Assembly (NCBI GenBank): GCA_016840645.1
Contig: JAEORY010000013.1
Span: 1 to 22,106, forward strand
Direction of reading: 5' to 3'
Source of the DNA: Candidatus Borrarchaeota archaeon
GTDB lineage: Archaea > Asgardarchaeota > Sifarchaeia > Borrarchaeales > Borrarchaeaceae
Length of the DNA: 22,106 bases
Position numbers and translations under genes: made by a program. Below are positions 7,743 to 16,703 of the stretch, piece by piece (within the stretch, counting starts at the first letter, position 1; each line of letters starts with the position of its first letter). The notes under the pieces are model-generated. The model did not search any database. It saw nothing but the letters and a program-made list of their open reading frames with translations, and was not told the origin of the DNA.

Positions 7743-8882
7743 TTGGAAGAAGAAGGAATAACTGGAAAGCCGTTGGTGGTAGATAACGGGACTGGCCTTT
7801 CCAAGAACGGCTACGCTGGAGAGGATCAGCCCAGAAGCGTTTTCCCAACGCTAATTGGCTATCCAAAGTATAAGTCAATTATGACTGATGTTGAGCATTA
7901 TGTAAGGGAATACTATATCGGCGAAGAAGCCTTGAACTTACGAGGTGTGTTGAAACTCATCTATCCTGTAGAGCATGGGGTTATCAACGACTGGGACGCC
8001 ATGGAGAAAATCTGGCATTATACCTTCTATAATGACCTGCGAGTTAATCCTAATGAGCACCCGGTTTTGCTGACCGAAGCGCCACTCAATCCTAAAGTCA
8101 ACAGGGAGAAAATGACCGAAGTCATGTTCGAAACTTTCAACGTACCCGCCTTGTATATTAGTATGCAGGCAGTTTTGAGTCTGTATGCCAGCGGGAGAAC
8201 TACGGGTATCGTCGTGGACAGCGGCGATGGTGTGACACATATTGTACCCATCTACGAAGGGTTCGCTATCACCCATGCCATCTCACGTGTAGACCTCGCA
8301 GGCAGAGATCTCACCGAGTATCTAAGACGGTTATTACGACAGCGAGGGTATTCATTGACCTCATCTGCCGAACGTGAAATCGTGCGTGATATCAAAGAGA
8401 AACTCTGTTATGTTGCCCTAGACCCAGAAAAGGAAATGAAATTAGCAGAAAAGGTCTCCGGTATGGAGAAAACCTATACTCTGCCAGACGGTCAAACCTT
8501 AGTGGTCGGTCCTGAACGTTTCCTGTCCCCTGAAGTATTCTTTAATCCAGGAGTCATTGGCTTAGAAGCCCAACCCATCGACGAAGCTATTTACTCGGCT
8601 ATTATGAAATGTGACGTCGACTTGCGCCGCGAACTCTACGGTAACATCGTGCTTTCAGGCGGTTCAACCATGTTCCCAGGTCTCAAGGAACGTATGCACA
8701 AGGAACTCACAGAACTGGTACCAGAAGGCGTAGAGATTAAAATCATCGCCCCACCAGAGAGACGCTACAGTGTATGGATCGGAGGCAGTATCTTATCATC
8801 TCTTAAAACCTTCCAGAAGATGTGGGTGACTAAGAAGGAATATCAAGATATGGGTGCTACTGCTATCCATAGATGCTTCTAA
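7743..8882 (+). CDS. Actin, Asgard (lokiactin-type), full length
   Basis: This is a cytoskeletal ATPase of 379 residues that should bind ATP and polymerise into filaments in the cytosol. Residues align with eukaryotic actin almost without gaps, shifted by five: phosphate-1 DNGTG at 14-18, H78 (actin His73), Q142 (catalytic Gln137), D159 and D162 (Asp154, Asp157), and LSGGSTM at 304-310. Blocks such as [25 protein letters not shown] and [10 protein letters not shown] are near-identical to actin. It has a D-loop (about 43-56), a hydrophobic-plug segment (about 266-279) and the end HRCF, against HRKCF in actin. The start is TTG 7743, set by GGAGG at 7731-7735 with a 7-nt gap. ATG 7729 is out of frame. 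By eye, GC looks somewhat higher than in neighbours, perhaps from high expression. It is monocistronic, with no profilin, gelsolin or ESCRT gene adjacent. Confidence 0.97.
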   Translation: MEEEGITGKPLVVDNGTGLSKNGYAGEDQPRSVFPTLIGYPKYKSIMTDVEHYVREYYIGEEALNLRGVLKLIYPVEHGVINDWDAMEKIWHYTFYNDLRVNPNEHPVLLTEAPLNPKVNREKMTEVMFETFNVPALYISMQAVLSLYASGRTTGIVVDSGDGVTHIVPIYEGFAITHAISRVDLAGRDLTEYLRRLLRQRGYSLTSSAEREIVRDIKEKLCYVALDPEKEMKLAEKVSGMEKTYTLPDGQTLVVGPERFLSPEVFFNPGVIGLEAQPIDEAIYSAIMKCDVDLRRELYGNIVLSGGSTMFPGLKERMHKELTELVPEGVEIKIIAPPERRYSVWIGGSILSSLKTFQKMWVTKKEYQDMGATAIHRCF

Positions 8883-8966
8883 AACGATATCTTTGATGGC
8901 GTTTAGTTCAATAAAATCTTTTTAAATCCCGCATTTCTTTTTCTTTTCTTTAATAATTTAATTCAT

Positions 8967-9038
8967 TTATGAATGATCTTGCTTTTTCTCTTTTTTCTAT
9001 TTTCGGAGGGCGAGCACAATATGAGAGATCATTCATAA
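8967..9038. repeat. Perfect 13-bp inverted repeat in the actin-moeA spacer
   Basis: TTATGAATGATCT at 8967-8979 is the exact reverse complement of 9026-9038. The 46-nt loop starts with a pyrimidine tract and ends in a purine-rich GGAGGGCGAGC. It lies 85 nt after the actin stop. It could fold as a long hairpin at the 3' end of the actin mRNA, downstream of the T-rich run at about 8918-8953, or mark an unrelated element. The rest of the 380-nt spacer (8883-9261) shows no gene that I can support. Confidence 0.6.
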
Positions 9039-9261
9039 TGCAAAGATCACTTATCTCATGTTACGATAAAAAAACATCAAGAATATTTTTAATAACGGAT
9101 TAATCCCGAGATGTGACAAATGGCGAGAACCCCTTAAGTTATTAGCGCTCAGAAAAAACTCTATTTTCGCGTGGACTTGCTTAGAACACGCTCAAGAATG
9201 ACTGAGTCGCAAAACAGGTTATTACCACAACAAACACACAGGTAGGTACGAAAAAATAGGG

Positions 9262-10524
9262 CTATTCACATAATCGTTCCCAAATATACTCACTAAACAA
9301 TTTTACCTTAACTCGCTCGTTTTTGTCAATGTAAAGTTGATTTGCGGGAATTTCAACAAATCCGTCACTAGAACTCAAAGTAGTTATTGCGCCTGAACCA
9401 GTGAGAACAGGATACGCGAAATAAGTGGTATTTTCTTTAATTATTTGAACTGGAAGAAATTCATGTCGACCAAGAGCATGGTCTACACGCGTGGCCATAT
9501 ATGCCTCAAGAATTTTCTTTTCAAGGCTTCTTATTCCTGCTAATTCACGTAAAAACGGCGCTACAACCACTTCAAAAACAGTGAGCGCCGACGTTGGATA
9601 TCCAGGCAACCCTATTATTGGTTTATTATTTATTACGGCTAAGAGTAGTGGTTTGCCTGGCTTTATTGCAACACCATGAACGAGTATACCTGGTTTTCCT
9701 AACTCATTGATGACATTAAAGGAAAGATCTCCTACTCCTTTTGAGGTTCCTCCTGATAGAAGTACCACATCCGCCATAGAGAGAGCCTGCTTGAGTTTCT
9801 CTTTCAATATTTCAGGAGAATCTTTTATTATGCCTAGAAAGTTAGGCTTACAGCCATATTCTCTAACAGCATTTGTTAATGTAGCACCATTTATATCAAA
9901 AATCTTCCCGGATTCAAGAGGCTCACCAGGTAGTACAATTTCATCGCCCGTAGAGATTATTGCCACATTGGGTTGTTGATAAACTGGAACCTCAGTGATT
10001 CCTAAGGCTGCCAAGACACCAATTTCCCGTGATGATAACCTTATTCCTTTTCTTAATAGAAGATCTCCTATTTTAATATCAGATCCTGCTAACATAATGT
10101 TTTCTCCAGGCACGACAGCTCTGAATAGTCTCACATGCTTTTCTTCTTGTTCTGTATACTCTACCATGATGACGGAATTTGCACCTTTTGGAATAACCGC
10201 ACCTGTTGATATAACAGTACATTCGCTTGGGTTCACTTCAACATTTGGAACTACACCTGCAGGTATTTCACCAGTAATTCTCAATGTGATAGGATTATCT
10301 TCTTCAGCCTCAAAAGAATCATTTGCTATAAGTGCGTATCCATCCATTCGAGCTCTATCAAAGGGAGGCACATTGTTGCCCGCTGTAATATCTTCTGCTA
10401 AAACTCTTCCACCTGCATCCCATATGGATGCCTTTGTAAGATGGTGCGCTATTTTAAAATGCTCATAAAACCTTTTTTTTGCTTCTTCTATGGAAATCAG
10501 ATCTAAGTAGACTTTACGTGTCAA
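9262..10524 (-). CDS. moeA: Molybdopterin molybdenumtransferase MoeA, paralog 2
   Basis: MoeA inserts molybdate (or tungstate) into adenylylated molybdopterin, the last step of Mo/W cofactor synthesis. This copy has 420 residues and a standard layout: FDRARMDGYA at 55-64, the MoCF_biosynth core with STGDE near 191 and SGGTSKGVGD at 257-266, GLPGYPTSAL at 305-314, and a C-terminal beta-barrel domain. The active-site loop (GGTSKGVGD) differs from the GGSSVGEFD of the upstream paralog, a possible sign of metal or partner specialisation. The start is TTG 10524, placed by a strong GAGGAGGT with a 6-nt gap. ATG 10528 overlaps out of frame. The gap to the upstream moeA is 73 nt on the same strand, so the two likely form an operon. 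No MoaA, MoeB or molybdoenzyme is in view. Confidence 0.93.
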   Translation of the reverse strand: MTRKVYLDLISIEEAKKRFYEHFKIAHHLTKASIWDAGGRVLAEDITAGNNVPPFDRARMDGYALIANDSFEAEEDNPITLRITGEIPAGVVPNVEVNPSECTVISTGAVIPKGANSVIMVEYTEQEEKHVRLFRAVVPGENIMLAGSDIKIGDLLLRKGIRLSSREIGVLAALGITEVPVYQQPNVAIISTGDEIVLPGEPLESGKIFDINGATLTNAVREYGCKPNFLGIIKDSPEILKEKLKQALSMADVVLLSGGTSKGVGDLSFNVINELGKPGILVHGVAIKPGKPLLLAVINNKPIIGLPGYPTSALTVFEVVVAPFLRELAGIRSLEKKILEAYMATRVDHALGRHEFLPVQIIKENTTYFAYPVLTGSGAITTLSSSDGFVEIPANQLYIDKNERVKVKLFSEYIWERLCE

Positions 10525-10597
10525 TCATTTACCTCCTCAATAATTGAGTGGAATTATGCTTATATTTTCCATGAGTTTTTAATGGACGTCTCTTAAG

Positions 10598-11851
10598 TTA
10601 GGTATGATCTAGGAAATAGTATTGCGAAAGGAGTTTGACGTTCACGACCTCCCCCTTGCTTAAACCTTCTCTCTCTTCAGGCACTTCAATTATGCCGTCT
10701 GCTTTTACTAAAGTGCTTATGATTCCAGAGCCTCTTACTCTTACAAGTTCTGCGTAAAGTTCGTTGTTTTCTTTTATTATTCTAACTCTGGCAAAATCTC
10801 GTCGTCCAACTTCTGATGGAATACTACGTTTGAGTAATGCCTTGATTACAGGTTTTGGATCATATGGTGTCATTCCAAGAAGAGTTTGAAGGGTTGGTCG
10901 AACAAATACATCAAAGGAAATCATTGCCGCTACTGGTGAGCCTGGAAGACCAAAAACTGGTTTGTTTTCAATTATTCCAATAAGTGTAGGAGCGCCTGGT
11001 CGCATAGCTACACCTTGGACTAATAACCTACCCTTTTGTAGAATAATCTCATCTATTATATCAAATTCTCCGACAGAACTGCCCCCTGAAAACACGATTA
11101 CATCTGTTTGTTCGATTGCTTCTTCAAGGGTTTGTAATAATTCATTTCTGTCATCTTTTATTCTTTTAGATAAAAACGGGATTGAATGAAACTGACTTAC
11201 TAAACCAGATAACGTGGCATTATTTACATCAAATACCTTTCCAGGTTCAAGTCTCTCGCCAGGATCAATAAGTTCACTCCCAGTCGATATAATACTCACT
11301 TTTGGTTTGAGGATGACATTTATTTGATCATGCCCAGATGCTATTATGATGCCAATGTCATGAGGATGAAGAAGATGACCTTGCTTTAGGATAACATCAC
11401 CTTGCCTTACATCTTCTCCTCTAATGCTAACATTTTTTCTCGGAGGATATGGTTTAATTACCTCAATATTATTTCCATGCTCTCGTGTATCCTCAACTTT
11501 TATAACAGCATCAGCTCCTCTTGGGATTGCTGCACCTGTCATAATCTGTGCGGCTTCTCCAGCTTTAACTTCAATATCTGGAATAGTTCCTATCTCAATT
11601 CTCCCTGTAATTTTGAGATATACAGGATCAGTTACACTAGCTCCAAACGAATCTTCCGATCTAATTGCATAGCCATCCATTGCAGAACGATCAAACATTG
11701 GCACATCATATCGAGCAACGATATCATCGACAATTACCCGATTTAAGCAGTCTTTAACATGAATTAATTCACTTTTTAGTGGCTTAATTTCGCTTAGAAC
11801 GGTATTTAGGGCTTTAGAGACTGATGTAAGTTTCTTAAATCCTTTTTTCAT
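10598..11851 (-). CDS. moeA: Molybdopterin molybdenumtransferase MoeA, paralog 1
   Basis: This is the first gene of the MoeA pair, 417 residues. It is intact, with FDRSAMDGYA at 53-62, STGSE near 189-193, SGGSSVGEFD at 255-264 and GLPGSPVAAM at 301-310, then the C-terminal barrel domain. The reaction is metal insertion into molybdopterin-AMP in the cytosol. Archaea often carry two MoeA copies, and one is thought to serve tungsten for tungsto-oxidoreductases. Which copy serves which metal cannot be read here. ATG 11851 is used. The sequence before it (GTGGGGTCACA) gives only a weak SD, unlike its partner, so this mRNA may have a short leader. It diverges from the ATPase cluster at 12119. Confidence 0.93.
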   Translation of the reverse strand: MKKGFKKLTSVSKALNTVLSEIKPLKSELIHVKDCLNRVIVDDIVARYDVPMFDRSAMDGYAIRSEDSFGASVTDPVYLKITGRIEIGTIPDIEVKAGEAAQIMTGAAIPRGADAVIKVEDTREHGNNIEVIKPYPPRKNVSIRGEDVRQGDVILKQGHLLHPHDIGIIIASGHDQINVILKPKVSIISTGSELIDPGERLEPGKVFDVNNATLSGLVSQFHSIPFLSKRIKDDRNELLQTLEEAIEQTDVIVFSGGSSVGEFDIIDEIILQKGRLLVQGVAMRPGAPTLIGIIENKPVFGLPGSPVAAMISFDVFVRPTLQTLLGMTPYDPKPVIKALLKRSIPSEVGRRDFARVRIIKENNELYAELVRVRGSGIISTLVKADGIIEVPEEREGLSKGEVVNVKLLSQYYFLDHT

Positions 11852-12050
11852 TGTGACCCCACATCTAATACTTTTGCAAAAATGAATTACATAAACGTAT
11901 CAATTCAAATTGAAATAATTGAAATAAAAACTTTACATTGGAAGAAGAAAACTGGATACTTTGTATAAACGCATCAGAGATTCATAGACCTTCTCTTAAG
12001 ATCCCTTATAGATTCAATTTACAGCGTTCTTCTTGGTCTTCTTGCGGAGA

Positions 12051-12060
12051 ATTTATAAAG
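12051..12060 (+). promoter_or_regulatory. Candidate TATA box of the ATPase H-F-A cluster
   Basis: ATTTATAAAG, preceded by CGGAGA, lies 59 nt before the subunit H start and would place transcription near 12082, keeping the GAGGAG SD in the mRNA. A second TATA-like site (GATTTATAATG, 12078-12088) would start transcription at about the SD and is less likely. Confidence 0.5.
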
Positions 12061-12118
12061 GGAACTATTGTAAAACCGATTTATAATGTTTACATAACAA
12101 TTGAGGAGAATATCATTT

Positions 12119-12442
12119 ATGTCCAGCATTGAGACACTCAAAGCAATTCGAGATTTAGAGGGACAAGCACGCACAATTCTTTCCGAAGCAAATGAAAAGG
12201 CCAAAAAAATTGAAGAAGAAGCAAACCTAAAAGCTCGTCAAGCTCTTGAAGAAGCAAAGAATAATGCCGAAGGGCAAACTGAAACAATTCAACAGGATAT
12301 TCAGAAACAAATCGATGAAGCAGTAAATGCTATACTCAAAGAATCTGAATCACAAATTGCATCGCTTAAAGAAAAAGCAAATCAAAACCTATCAAAGGCT
12401 TTAGACACAGTTATTGAGACTCTCCTCCGCATAATCTCTTAG
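12119..12442 (+). CDS. ahaH: A/V-type ATP synthase subunit H (AhaH-like), peripheral-stalk coiled coil
   Basis: This 107-residue protein is almost wholly charged, Ala/Glu/Lys-rich heptad helix from about residue 8 to 95, the form of the archaeal peripheral-stalk subunit H/G that pairs with subunit E and links the membrane motor to the A3B3 head. Its place directly before subunits F and A supports this over an unrelated coiled coil. ATG 12119 follows GAGGAG (12103-12108) with a 10-nt gap. The TTG at 12101 overlaps the SD and is unlikely. The C-terminal LDTVIETLLRII is the only hydrophobic stretch. The gap to subunit F is 26 nt, so they are probably co-transcribed. Confidence 0.8.
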   Translation: MSSIETLKAIRDLEGQARTILSEANEKAKKIEEEANLKARQALEEAKNNAEGQTETIQQDIQKQIDEAVNAILKESESQIASLKEKANQNLSKALDTVIETLLRIIS

Positions 12443-12468
12443 ACCTAATAACTAAAGGAGCGATTTTT

Positions 12469-12780
12469 TTGAAGATAGTAGCTGTAGCGGATGAGGATAC
12501 TGTTACTGGTTTGAAATTAGCTGGGATTGATGAGGGTTATGTATCTACCTATGATGATGCAAGGTCCGTTTTTTTAACCCTCTCAGAAAGAAAAGATATT
12601 GGTCTCATTATTACTACTGAACGAATAGCTGATTCTGCCGCTGTTCGTTCAATTATAACTCAAATTACTGAAAAAGAATTTCCCATTGTTGTAGAACTCC
12701 AAGACAAACATGGACCAATGACACGAGAAATTGATCCAATTAAAGCCCTAGTCAAGAGGGCTGTTGGAATTGACTTGTGA
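12469..12780 (+). CDS. atpF: A/V-type ATP synthase subunit F
   Basis: Subunit F (103 residues) is the small Rossmann-like part of the central stalk that sits with subunit D and affects ATPase coupling. Family traits are the N-terminal KIVAVADEDTVTGLKLAGI, the DDA turn near residue 26, the GLIITTERIAD strand, and a C-terminal helix ending KALVKRAVGIDL. The start is TTG 12469, fixed by AAAGGAG at 12454-12460 with an 8-nt gap. Length matches the family. It follows subunit H by 26 nt and precedes subunit A by 70 nt. In the usual archaeal order (C-F-A-B-D) it also directly precedes A. Confidence 0.92.
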   Translation: MKIVAVADEDTVTGLKLAGIDEGYVSTYDDARSVFLTLSERKDIGLIITTERIADSAAVRSIITQITEKEFPIVVELQDKHGPMTREIDPIKALVKRAVGIDL

Positions 12781-12850
12781 CAAAGGCAAATTATTGTTTA
12801 TACTAATTAAAATTGCGGTAGAGTGCCGCTAGGATTACAGGTGAAAACTT

Positions 12851-14617
12851 ATGGCAACAACAATAGAAGGCAAAATCACTCGCGTCGCAGGATCTCTAAT
12901 TCAAGCCAAGAACATGACGGGCGTACAAATGTATGAAGTTTGTCGTGTAGGAGGCGAAGAATTAATTGGCGAAGTTATCGCCTTAGAAGGCGACGTGTGT
13001 AGTATTCAAGTCTACGAAGAAACTGCCGGAATTCGGCCTACAGAAAAAGTAATAGCTACAGGTGGCGCTTTAAGCGTCGAATTAGGACCGGGATTGATCA
13101 GCCAGATCTATGATGGTATTGAGCGTCCCTTACCTTCCTTAAAAGAATTAACTGGTGATTTCATTACAAGAGGAATTGTTGCGAGCCCACTTGATCGGAC
13201 TAAGAAATGGTCATTTACGCCTCGTTTAAGCGTTGGTGATAATGTTATTGGTGGAGATATTCTTGGAACAGTTCCCGAAACGACTTTAGTCGAGCACCGA
13301 ATTATGGTTCCACCAAGGATCTCTGGAAAGATTATTGAAATTGTCCCAGCAGGAGATTACACTATTGAAGATGTCATTGCAGTAGTTGAAACAGACAAAG
13401 GACGTCAAGATTTGACTATGATGCAGAAATGGCCTGTTCGTGTTCCTCGACCTATCAAAGAAAATATTCCTGCAGTGGTACCCTTATTTACTGGACAACG
13501 GATCTTTGATACTTTCTTCCCCATGTCCAAAGGAGGCACGGGCGCCATTCCTGGGGGGTTTGGGACCGGCAAAACTGTTATGCAGCATCAGCTCGCTCAG
13601 TGGGCTGATACGCAAGTAGTAGTCTATGTTGGCTGTGGTGAGCGTGGCAATGAAATGACGGAAGTATTGGAGAGATTCCCAGAATTGGAGGATCCTCGAT
13701 CTGGCGAACCTTTAATGAAAAGGACTGTCCTTATTGCCAATACTTCAAATATGCCAGTCGCTGCACGAGAGGCGAGCATTTACACAGGCATTACACTTGC
13801 CGAATATTTCCGTGATATGGGTTATGATGTTTCTATCATGGCAGATTCAACATCACGATGGGCTGAAGCGCTTCGCGAGATCTCTGGAAGGCTTGAGGAA
13901 ATGCCTGGCGAAGAAGGCTATCCAGCATATCTTGCATCACGCATCGCTGAATTCTATGAACGCGCAGGAAGAGTTAAAACTCTCGGTTCTGACGAGCGTT
14001 ATGGATCTGTAAGCGTTGTTGGCGCAGTAAGTCCACCTGGCGGTGACTTTTCTGAACCAGTTACGCAAAACACATTACGTGTTGTAAAGGTTTTTTGGGC
14101 GTTATCTAAAGACTTGGCATCACGAAGACATTTTCCGGCTATTGATTGGTTAACTAGTTATTCACTGTATCAGGAAACACTTGAGGAATGGTATAAAGAA
14201 AATTTAGGCGCTGATTGGAGAGATTTGAGAATTGAAGCTATGGCGCTTTTACAAAAGGAGAAAGAACTCAAGGAAATCGTACAATTAGTAGGTCCTGATG
14301 CGTTACCTGAGATTGAAAGAGTAGTGCTTGAGGCCGCTCGTATCATTCGCGAAGACTACTTGATGCAACATGCATACCATCCCGTCGATTCTTACTGCTC
14401 TCTAGATAAAGCAAAGCGAATGCTTGGAATAATCATGAAAACATATCAAAAGATGAGAACTGCAAGCGAAAGTGGTGCCTCTATAGCAGACATCCTTAAA
14501 CTGGGCGTCTACGAAAAAATCTCGCGTCTCAAAATAATTGAAGCCGAAAAAATAGATGCAACGTGTGATGACCTCTCAAAAGAGATCGATGAACAATTCG
14601 CAACGTTGATAGGATAA
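12851..14617 (+). CDS. atpA: A/V-type ATP synthase catalytic subunit A
   Basis: This is the catalytic subunit of the membrane A/V-type ATPase, 588 residues, which makes or hydrolyses ATP in exchange for proton or sodium movement. Domains in order are the N-terminal beta-barrel ([11 protein letters not shown]), the bulge or non-homologous region (about 115-190), the P-loop GGFGTGKT at 235-242, the [12 protein letters not shown] block with the catalytic Glu, the Walker B region [16 protein letters not shown], and the C-terminal helical domain. All are intact and no intein is present. The P-loop reads GGFGTGKT where many archaeal A subunits have GPFGSGKT. ATG 12851 follows AGGTG (12839-12843) with a 7-nt gap. 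Subunits B and D do not follow: the next gene is trpB2, so the operon is split. Confidence 0.97.
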   Translation: MATTIEGKITRVAGSLIQAKNMTGVQMYEVCRVGGEELIGEVIALEGDVCSIQVYEETAGIRPTEKVIATGGALSVELGPGLISQIYDGIERPLPSLKELTGDFITRGIVASPLDRTKKWSFTPRLSVGDNVIGGDILGTVPETTLVEHRIMVPPRISGKIIEIVPAGDYTIEDVIAVVETDKGRQDLTMMQKWPVRVPRPIKENIPAVVPLFTGQRIFDTFFPMSKGGTGAIPGGFGTGKTVMQHQLAQWADTQVVVYVGCGERGNEMTEVLERFPELEDPRSGEPLMKRTVLIANTSNMPVAAREASIYTGITLAEYFRDMGYDVSIMADSTSRWAEALREISGRLEEMPGEEGYPAYLASRIAEFYERAGRVKTLGSDERYGSVSVVGAVSPPGGDFSEPVTQNTLRVVKVFWALSKDLASRRHFPAIDWLTSYSLYQETLEEWYKENLGADWRDLRIEAMALLQKEKELKEIVQLVGPDALPEIERVVLEAARIIREDYLMQHAYHPVDSYCSLDKAKRMLGIIMKTYQKMRTASESGASIADILKLGVYEKISRLKIIEAEKIDATCDDLSKEIDEQFATLIG

Positions 14618-14773
14618 ATTTTTTAACAATTTGAGCTTGACAATAGCGCGAGTTCCTTTTATATCTTCTTTTTTTATTCATTGACAAGAAGATCGTCAGT
14701 CAGCTTGCTCCTCACATCATCTCAAATAGTTTTTTCATATTTAACCGATTTATTGGACACTTTTCACAGCAAG

Positions 14774-14784
14774 GTTTATATATC
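14774..14784 (+). promoter_or_regulatory. trpB2: TATA box of the trpB2 leader
   Basis: GTTTATATATC is a strong archaeal TATA element. Transcription would start near 14803, giving trpB2 a leader of about 297 nt that contains the Trp-rich small ORF. AGGTGG (14808-14813) follows the predicted start site directly. Confidence 0.6.
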
Positions 14785-14826
14785 AAAAGCTAATATTGCT
14801 ACCGCACAGGTGGTTTGATTGCGCCA

Positions 14827-15009
14827 ATGGATGTTGTTTTAAAGGAATGTCTTTTCTCTTTACTCAGTTTTGAAACTAAGTCAGCAATCTGCCCACAAAA
14901 CGGTTTTTGTAAAACCTTTACTAATTTTATTCCTGAAACTGCTATTGACTTAGTTTTGAGCTTACCAAAATTTTCTTGGCATCCCTGGCGTTCTTGGCGG
15001 TTGCAGTAG
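14827..15009 (+). CDS. Putative Trp-rich leader peptide upstream of trpB2
   Basis: This is a 60-codon ORF in the trpB2 leader. Its end reads SWHPWRSWRLQ then TAG, with Trp codons at 14977, 14986 and 14995 (residues 51, 54 and 57). ATG 14827 lies 13 nt after AGGTGG, a long gap. TTG 14815 is also in frame but too close to that SD. After the Trp codons, 15004-15011 can pair with 15025-15032 (eight pairs including one G-U), which would hide the stop codon and loop out a T6 tract at 15015-15020. A second hairpin (14902-14907 with 14911-14916) sits mid-ORF. The layout recalls leader-peptide control of trp genes in bacteria. A repeated TTCTTGGC supplies two of the Trp codons, so chance is possible. 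No homolog was recognised, and an opposing minus-strand ORF covers the same region. Confidence 0.35.
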   Translation: MDVVLKECLFSLLSFETKSAICPQNGFCKTFTNFIPETAIDLVLSLPKFSWHPWRSWRLQ

Positions 15010-15032
15010 CTATCTTTTTTCAACAGCTATTG
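15004..15032 (+). promoter_or_regulatory. Stem-loop over the leader stop codon with T6 loop
   Basis: CAGTAGCT (15004-15011) pairs with AGCTATTG (15025-15032). The 13-nt loop holds T6. A ribosome paused on the upstream Trp codons would stop just short of this stem. A second T-rich run occurs at 15050-15055 before trpB2. A regulatory role is inference. Confidence 0.35.
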
Positions 15033-15099
15033 ATACCCTTGTTCCCTCCGTTTTTAAAAAAACAAAAATAGATATCTAAAAAATTTGAGGTGATTGAAA

Positions 15100-16458
15100 A
15101 TGTTTGATGGTGTAAAAGTTGTTTTAAACCCTGATGAGTTACCAACTCAATGGTATAATGTATTAGCCGACCTACCAGCCCCTCTCCCTCCTCCGTTACA
15201 CCCTGTAACGAAAGAACCTTGTGGTCCTCCTGATTTAATGCCTTTGTTCCCTGTTGCACTTCTACAACAGGAGATGTCTCCAGAAAGATACATTCCTATT
15301 CCTGAAGAGTTACAAGAGGCTTACAGGCGATTAGGTAGACCAAGCCCACTATATCGGGCAAAACGGCTTGAGGAGTATTTGGATACGCCAGCTAAGATCT
15401 ACTATAAGCGAGAGGATCTCAGCCCTACGGGAAGTCATAAACCCAACACAGCTATCGCCCAAGCGTATTTTGCAATGAAAGAAGGTGTGGAAAAAATTAC
15501 TACTGAAACTGGTGCAGGTCAATGGGGAAGTGCTCTCTCCCTCGCATGCGCCCTGTTTGACATAAAATGCCGTGTATATATGGTTGGTGTCAGTTACGAC
15601 CAGAAACCGTATAGACGCGTATTAATGCAGATTTATGGCAGCGAGGTCTTCCGAAGTCCGTCTAATAATACCGAGGTCGGACGAAGCGTTTTAAAGGAAA
15701 ACCCTGGCCATCCCGGAAGCCTTGGTCTAGCAATATCCGAGGCTGTGGAGGATGCTCTAAACGATGAAAAAATGAAGTACAGTCTAGGAAGCGTGCTCAA
15801 CCACGTCTTGCTACACCAAACAATTGTTGGTCTAGAGGTTAAAAAACAGTTTGAAGAGATTGGGGAATATCCTGATATGATGCTTGGCTGCGTTGGAGGC
15901 GGCAGTAATTTTGCAGGGTTCTTTTATCCGTTTGTTCCAGACAAATTGAAAGGAAAAGATATCCGATTTATTGCTGTTGAACCGAAGGCGGTGCCTACAT
16001 TGACAAGAGCACCTTATGCCTACGATTACGGAGATACTGGTCAGTTAGCTCCTATAGTGAAAATGTACACTCTTGGGCACAAGTTTGTCCCACCACCAAT
16101 TCATTCTGGAGGATTAAGATACCACGGAGACGCCCCCAGTTTATGTCTACTGCAAAAAGAAGGTATCTTGGAGTCCGTTGCATACCATCAAATAGAAACC
16201 TTTGAAGCAGGAGTGATCTTTGCAAAGACAGAAGGGATCGTTCCAGCGCCAGAAACCAATCATGCTATCGTTGCAGTGATCAGAGAAGCACAAAAATGTA
16301 AAAAAACTGGTGAAGAAAAAGTGATTGCTTTTAATTACAGCGGACACGGTCATTTTGATTTAAAAGGATATGAAGAATATCTCGCTGGAAACCTTGTTGA
16401 CTATGAAATGCCACAGGAACAAATCGATAAATCGCTCGAAATCTTGCCAAAAGTATAA
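15100..16458 (+). CDS. trpB2: Tryptophan synthase beta chain, TrpB2 type
   Basis: This is a PLP enzyme of 452 residues that joins indole and serine to make tryptophan. The proline-rich N-terminal insert ([18 protein letters not shown]) and the length mark the TrpB2 subgroup, which does not bind TrpA in the classic way. The PLP lysine is K114 in GSHKPNTA, the catalytic-loop ETGAGQWG is intact, and the phosphate-binding GGGSN is at 266-270. No trpA or other trp gene is nearby. TrpB2 may salvage indole or act as a serine deaminase in some species, but the Trp-rich leader ahead of it, if real, would favour Trp synthesis. ATG 15100 follows GAGGTGA (15087-15093) with a 6-nt gap. It is transcribed alone and ends in a strong pyrimidine tract. 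Confidence 0.95.
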   Translation: MFDGVKVVLNPDELPTQWYNVLADLPAPLPPPLHPVTKEPCGPPDLMPLFPVALLQQEMSPERYIPIPEELQEAYRRLGRPSPLYRAKRLEEYLDTPAKIYYKREDLSPTGSHKPNTAIAQAYFAMKEGVEKITTETGAGQWGSALSLACALFDIKCRVYMVGVSYDQKPYRRVLMQIYGSEVFRSPSNNTEVGRSVLKENPGHPGSLGLAISEAVEDALNDEKMKYSLGSVLNHVLLHQTIVGLEVKKQFEEIGEYPDMMLGCVGGGSNFAGFFYPFVPDKLKGKDIRFIAVEPKAVPTLTRAPYAYDYGDTGQLAPIVKMYTLGHKFVPPPIHSGGLRYHGDAPSLCLLQKEGILESVAYHQIETFEAGVIFAKTEGIVPAPETNHAIVAVIREAQKCKKTGEEKVIAFNYSGHGHFDLKGYEEYLAGNLVDYEMPQEQIDKSLEILPKV

Positions 16459-16460
16459 TC

Positions 16461-16491
16461 CCTCCCTTTCTTTTTTCCTTTTTTTCTTTAA
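16461..16491 (+). terminator. U-rich terminator after trpB2
   Basis: Directly after the stop comes a run of pyrimidines with T6 and T7 blocks and no stable hairpin. U-tract termination without a stem is normal in archaea. Confidence 0.6.
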
Positions 16492-16642
16492 TATTAGAGA
16501 ATATCCTTATTCCTTGTTTTTGGCACTTATTCGATCTAGAAATGATAGTGTTCAAAAAATCATTAGTTGATTCTCAGAAAGTTGATTTCTTCTATGATAT
16601 TTGTTTGAGTCCATGGTTCTCTATAAACTTGAATGCGAACAA

Positions 16643-16651
16643 GTTATATAC
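16643..16651 (+). promoter_or_regulatory. Candidate TATA box for the 108-residue membrane protein
   Basis: GTTATATAC lies 53 nt before the ATG and would place the start of transcription near 16673, giving a leader of about 30 nt. Confidence 0.45.
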
Positions 16652-16703
16652 TAGGAATTCGGGTCCATCCTAACCTAAAATAAGATATTGAAATGGTGAT
16701 TGT

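Noticed and set aside
7938..8276. 112-codon ORF antisense to actin
   Set aside because: No motif or SD; it is a shadow of the strongly biased actin codons.
9995..10468. 157-codon ORF antisense to moeA
   Set aside because: Low-complexity Ser/Pro/Ala translation opposite a fully conserved MoeA; a shadow frame.
11938..12132. 64-codon ORF before the ATPase cluster
   Set aside because: It starts at TTG without SD, spans the predicted promoter and runs into the subunit H start.
14799..15023. 74-codon minus-strand ORF opposite the trpB2 leader
   Set aside because: It is Lys-rich and not absurd as a protein, but no SD or family was seen and the strong TATA box points the other way. Kept as an alternative reading of the region.
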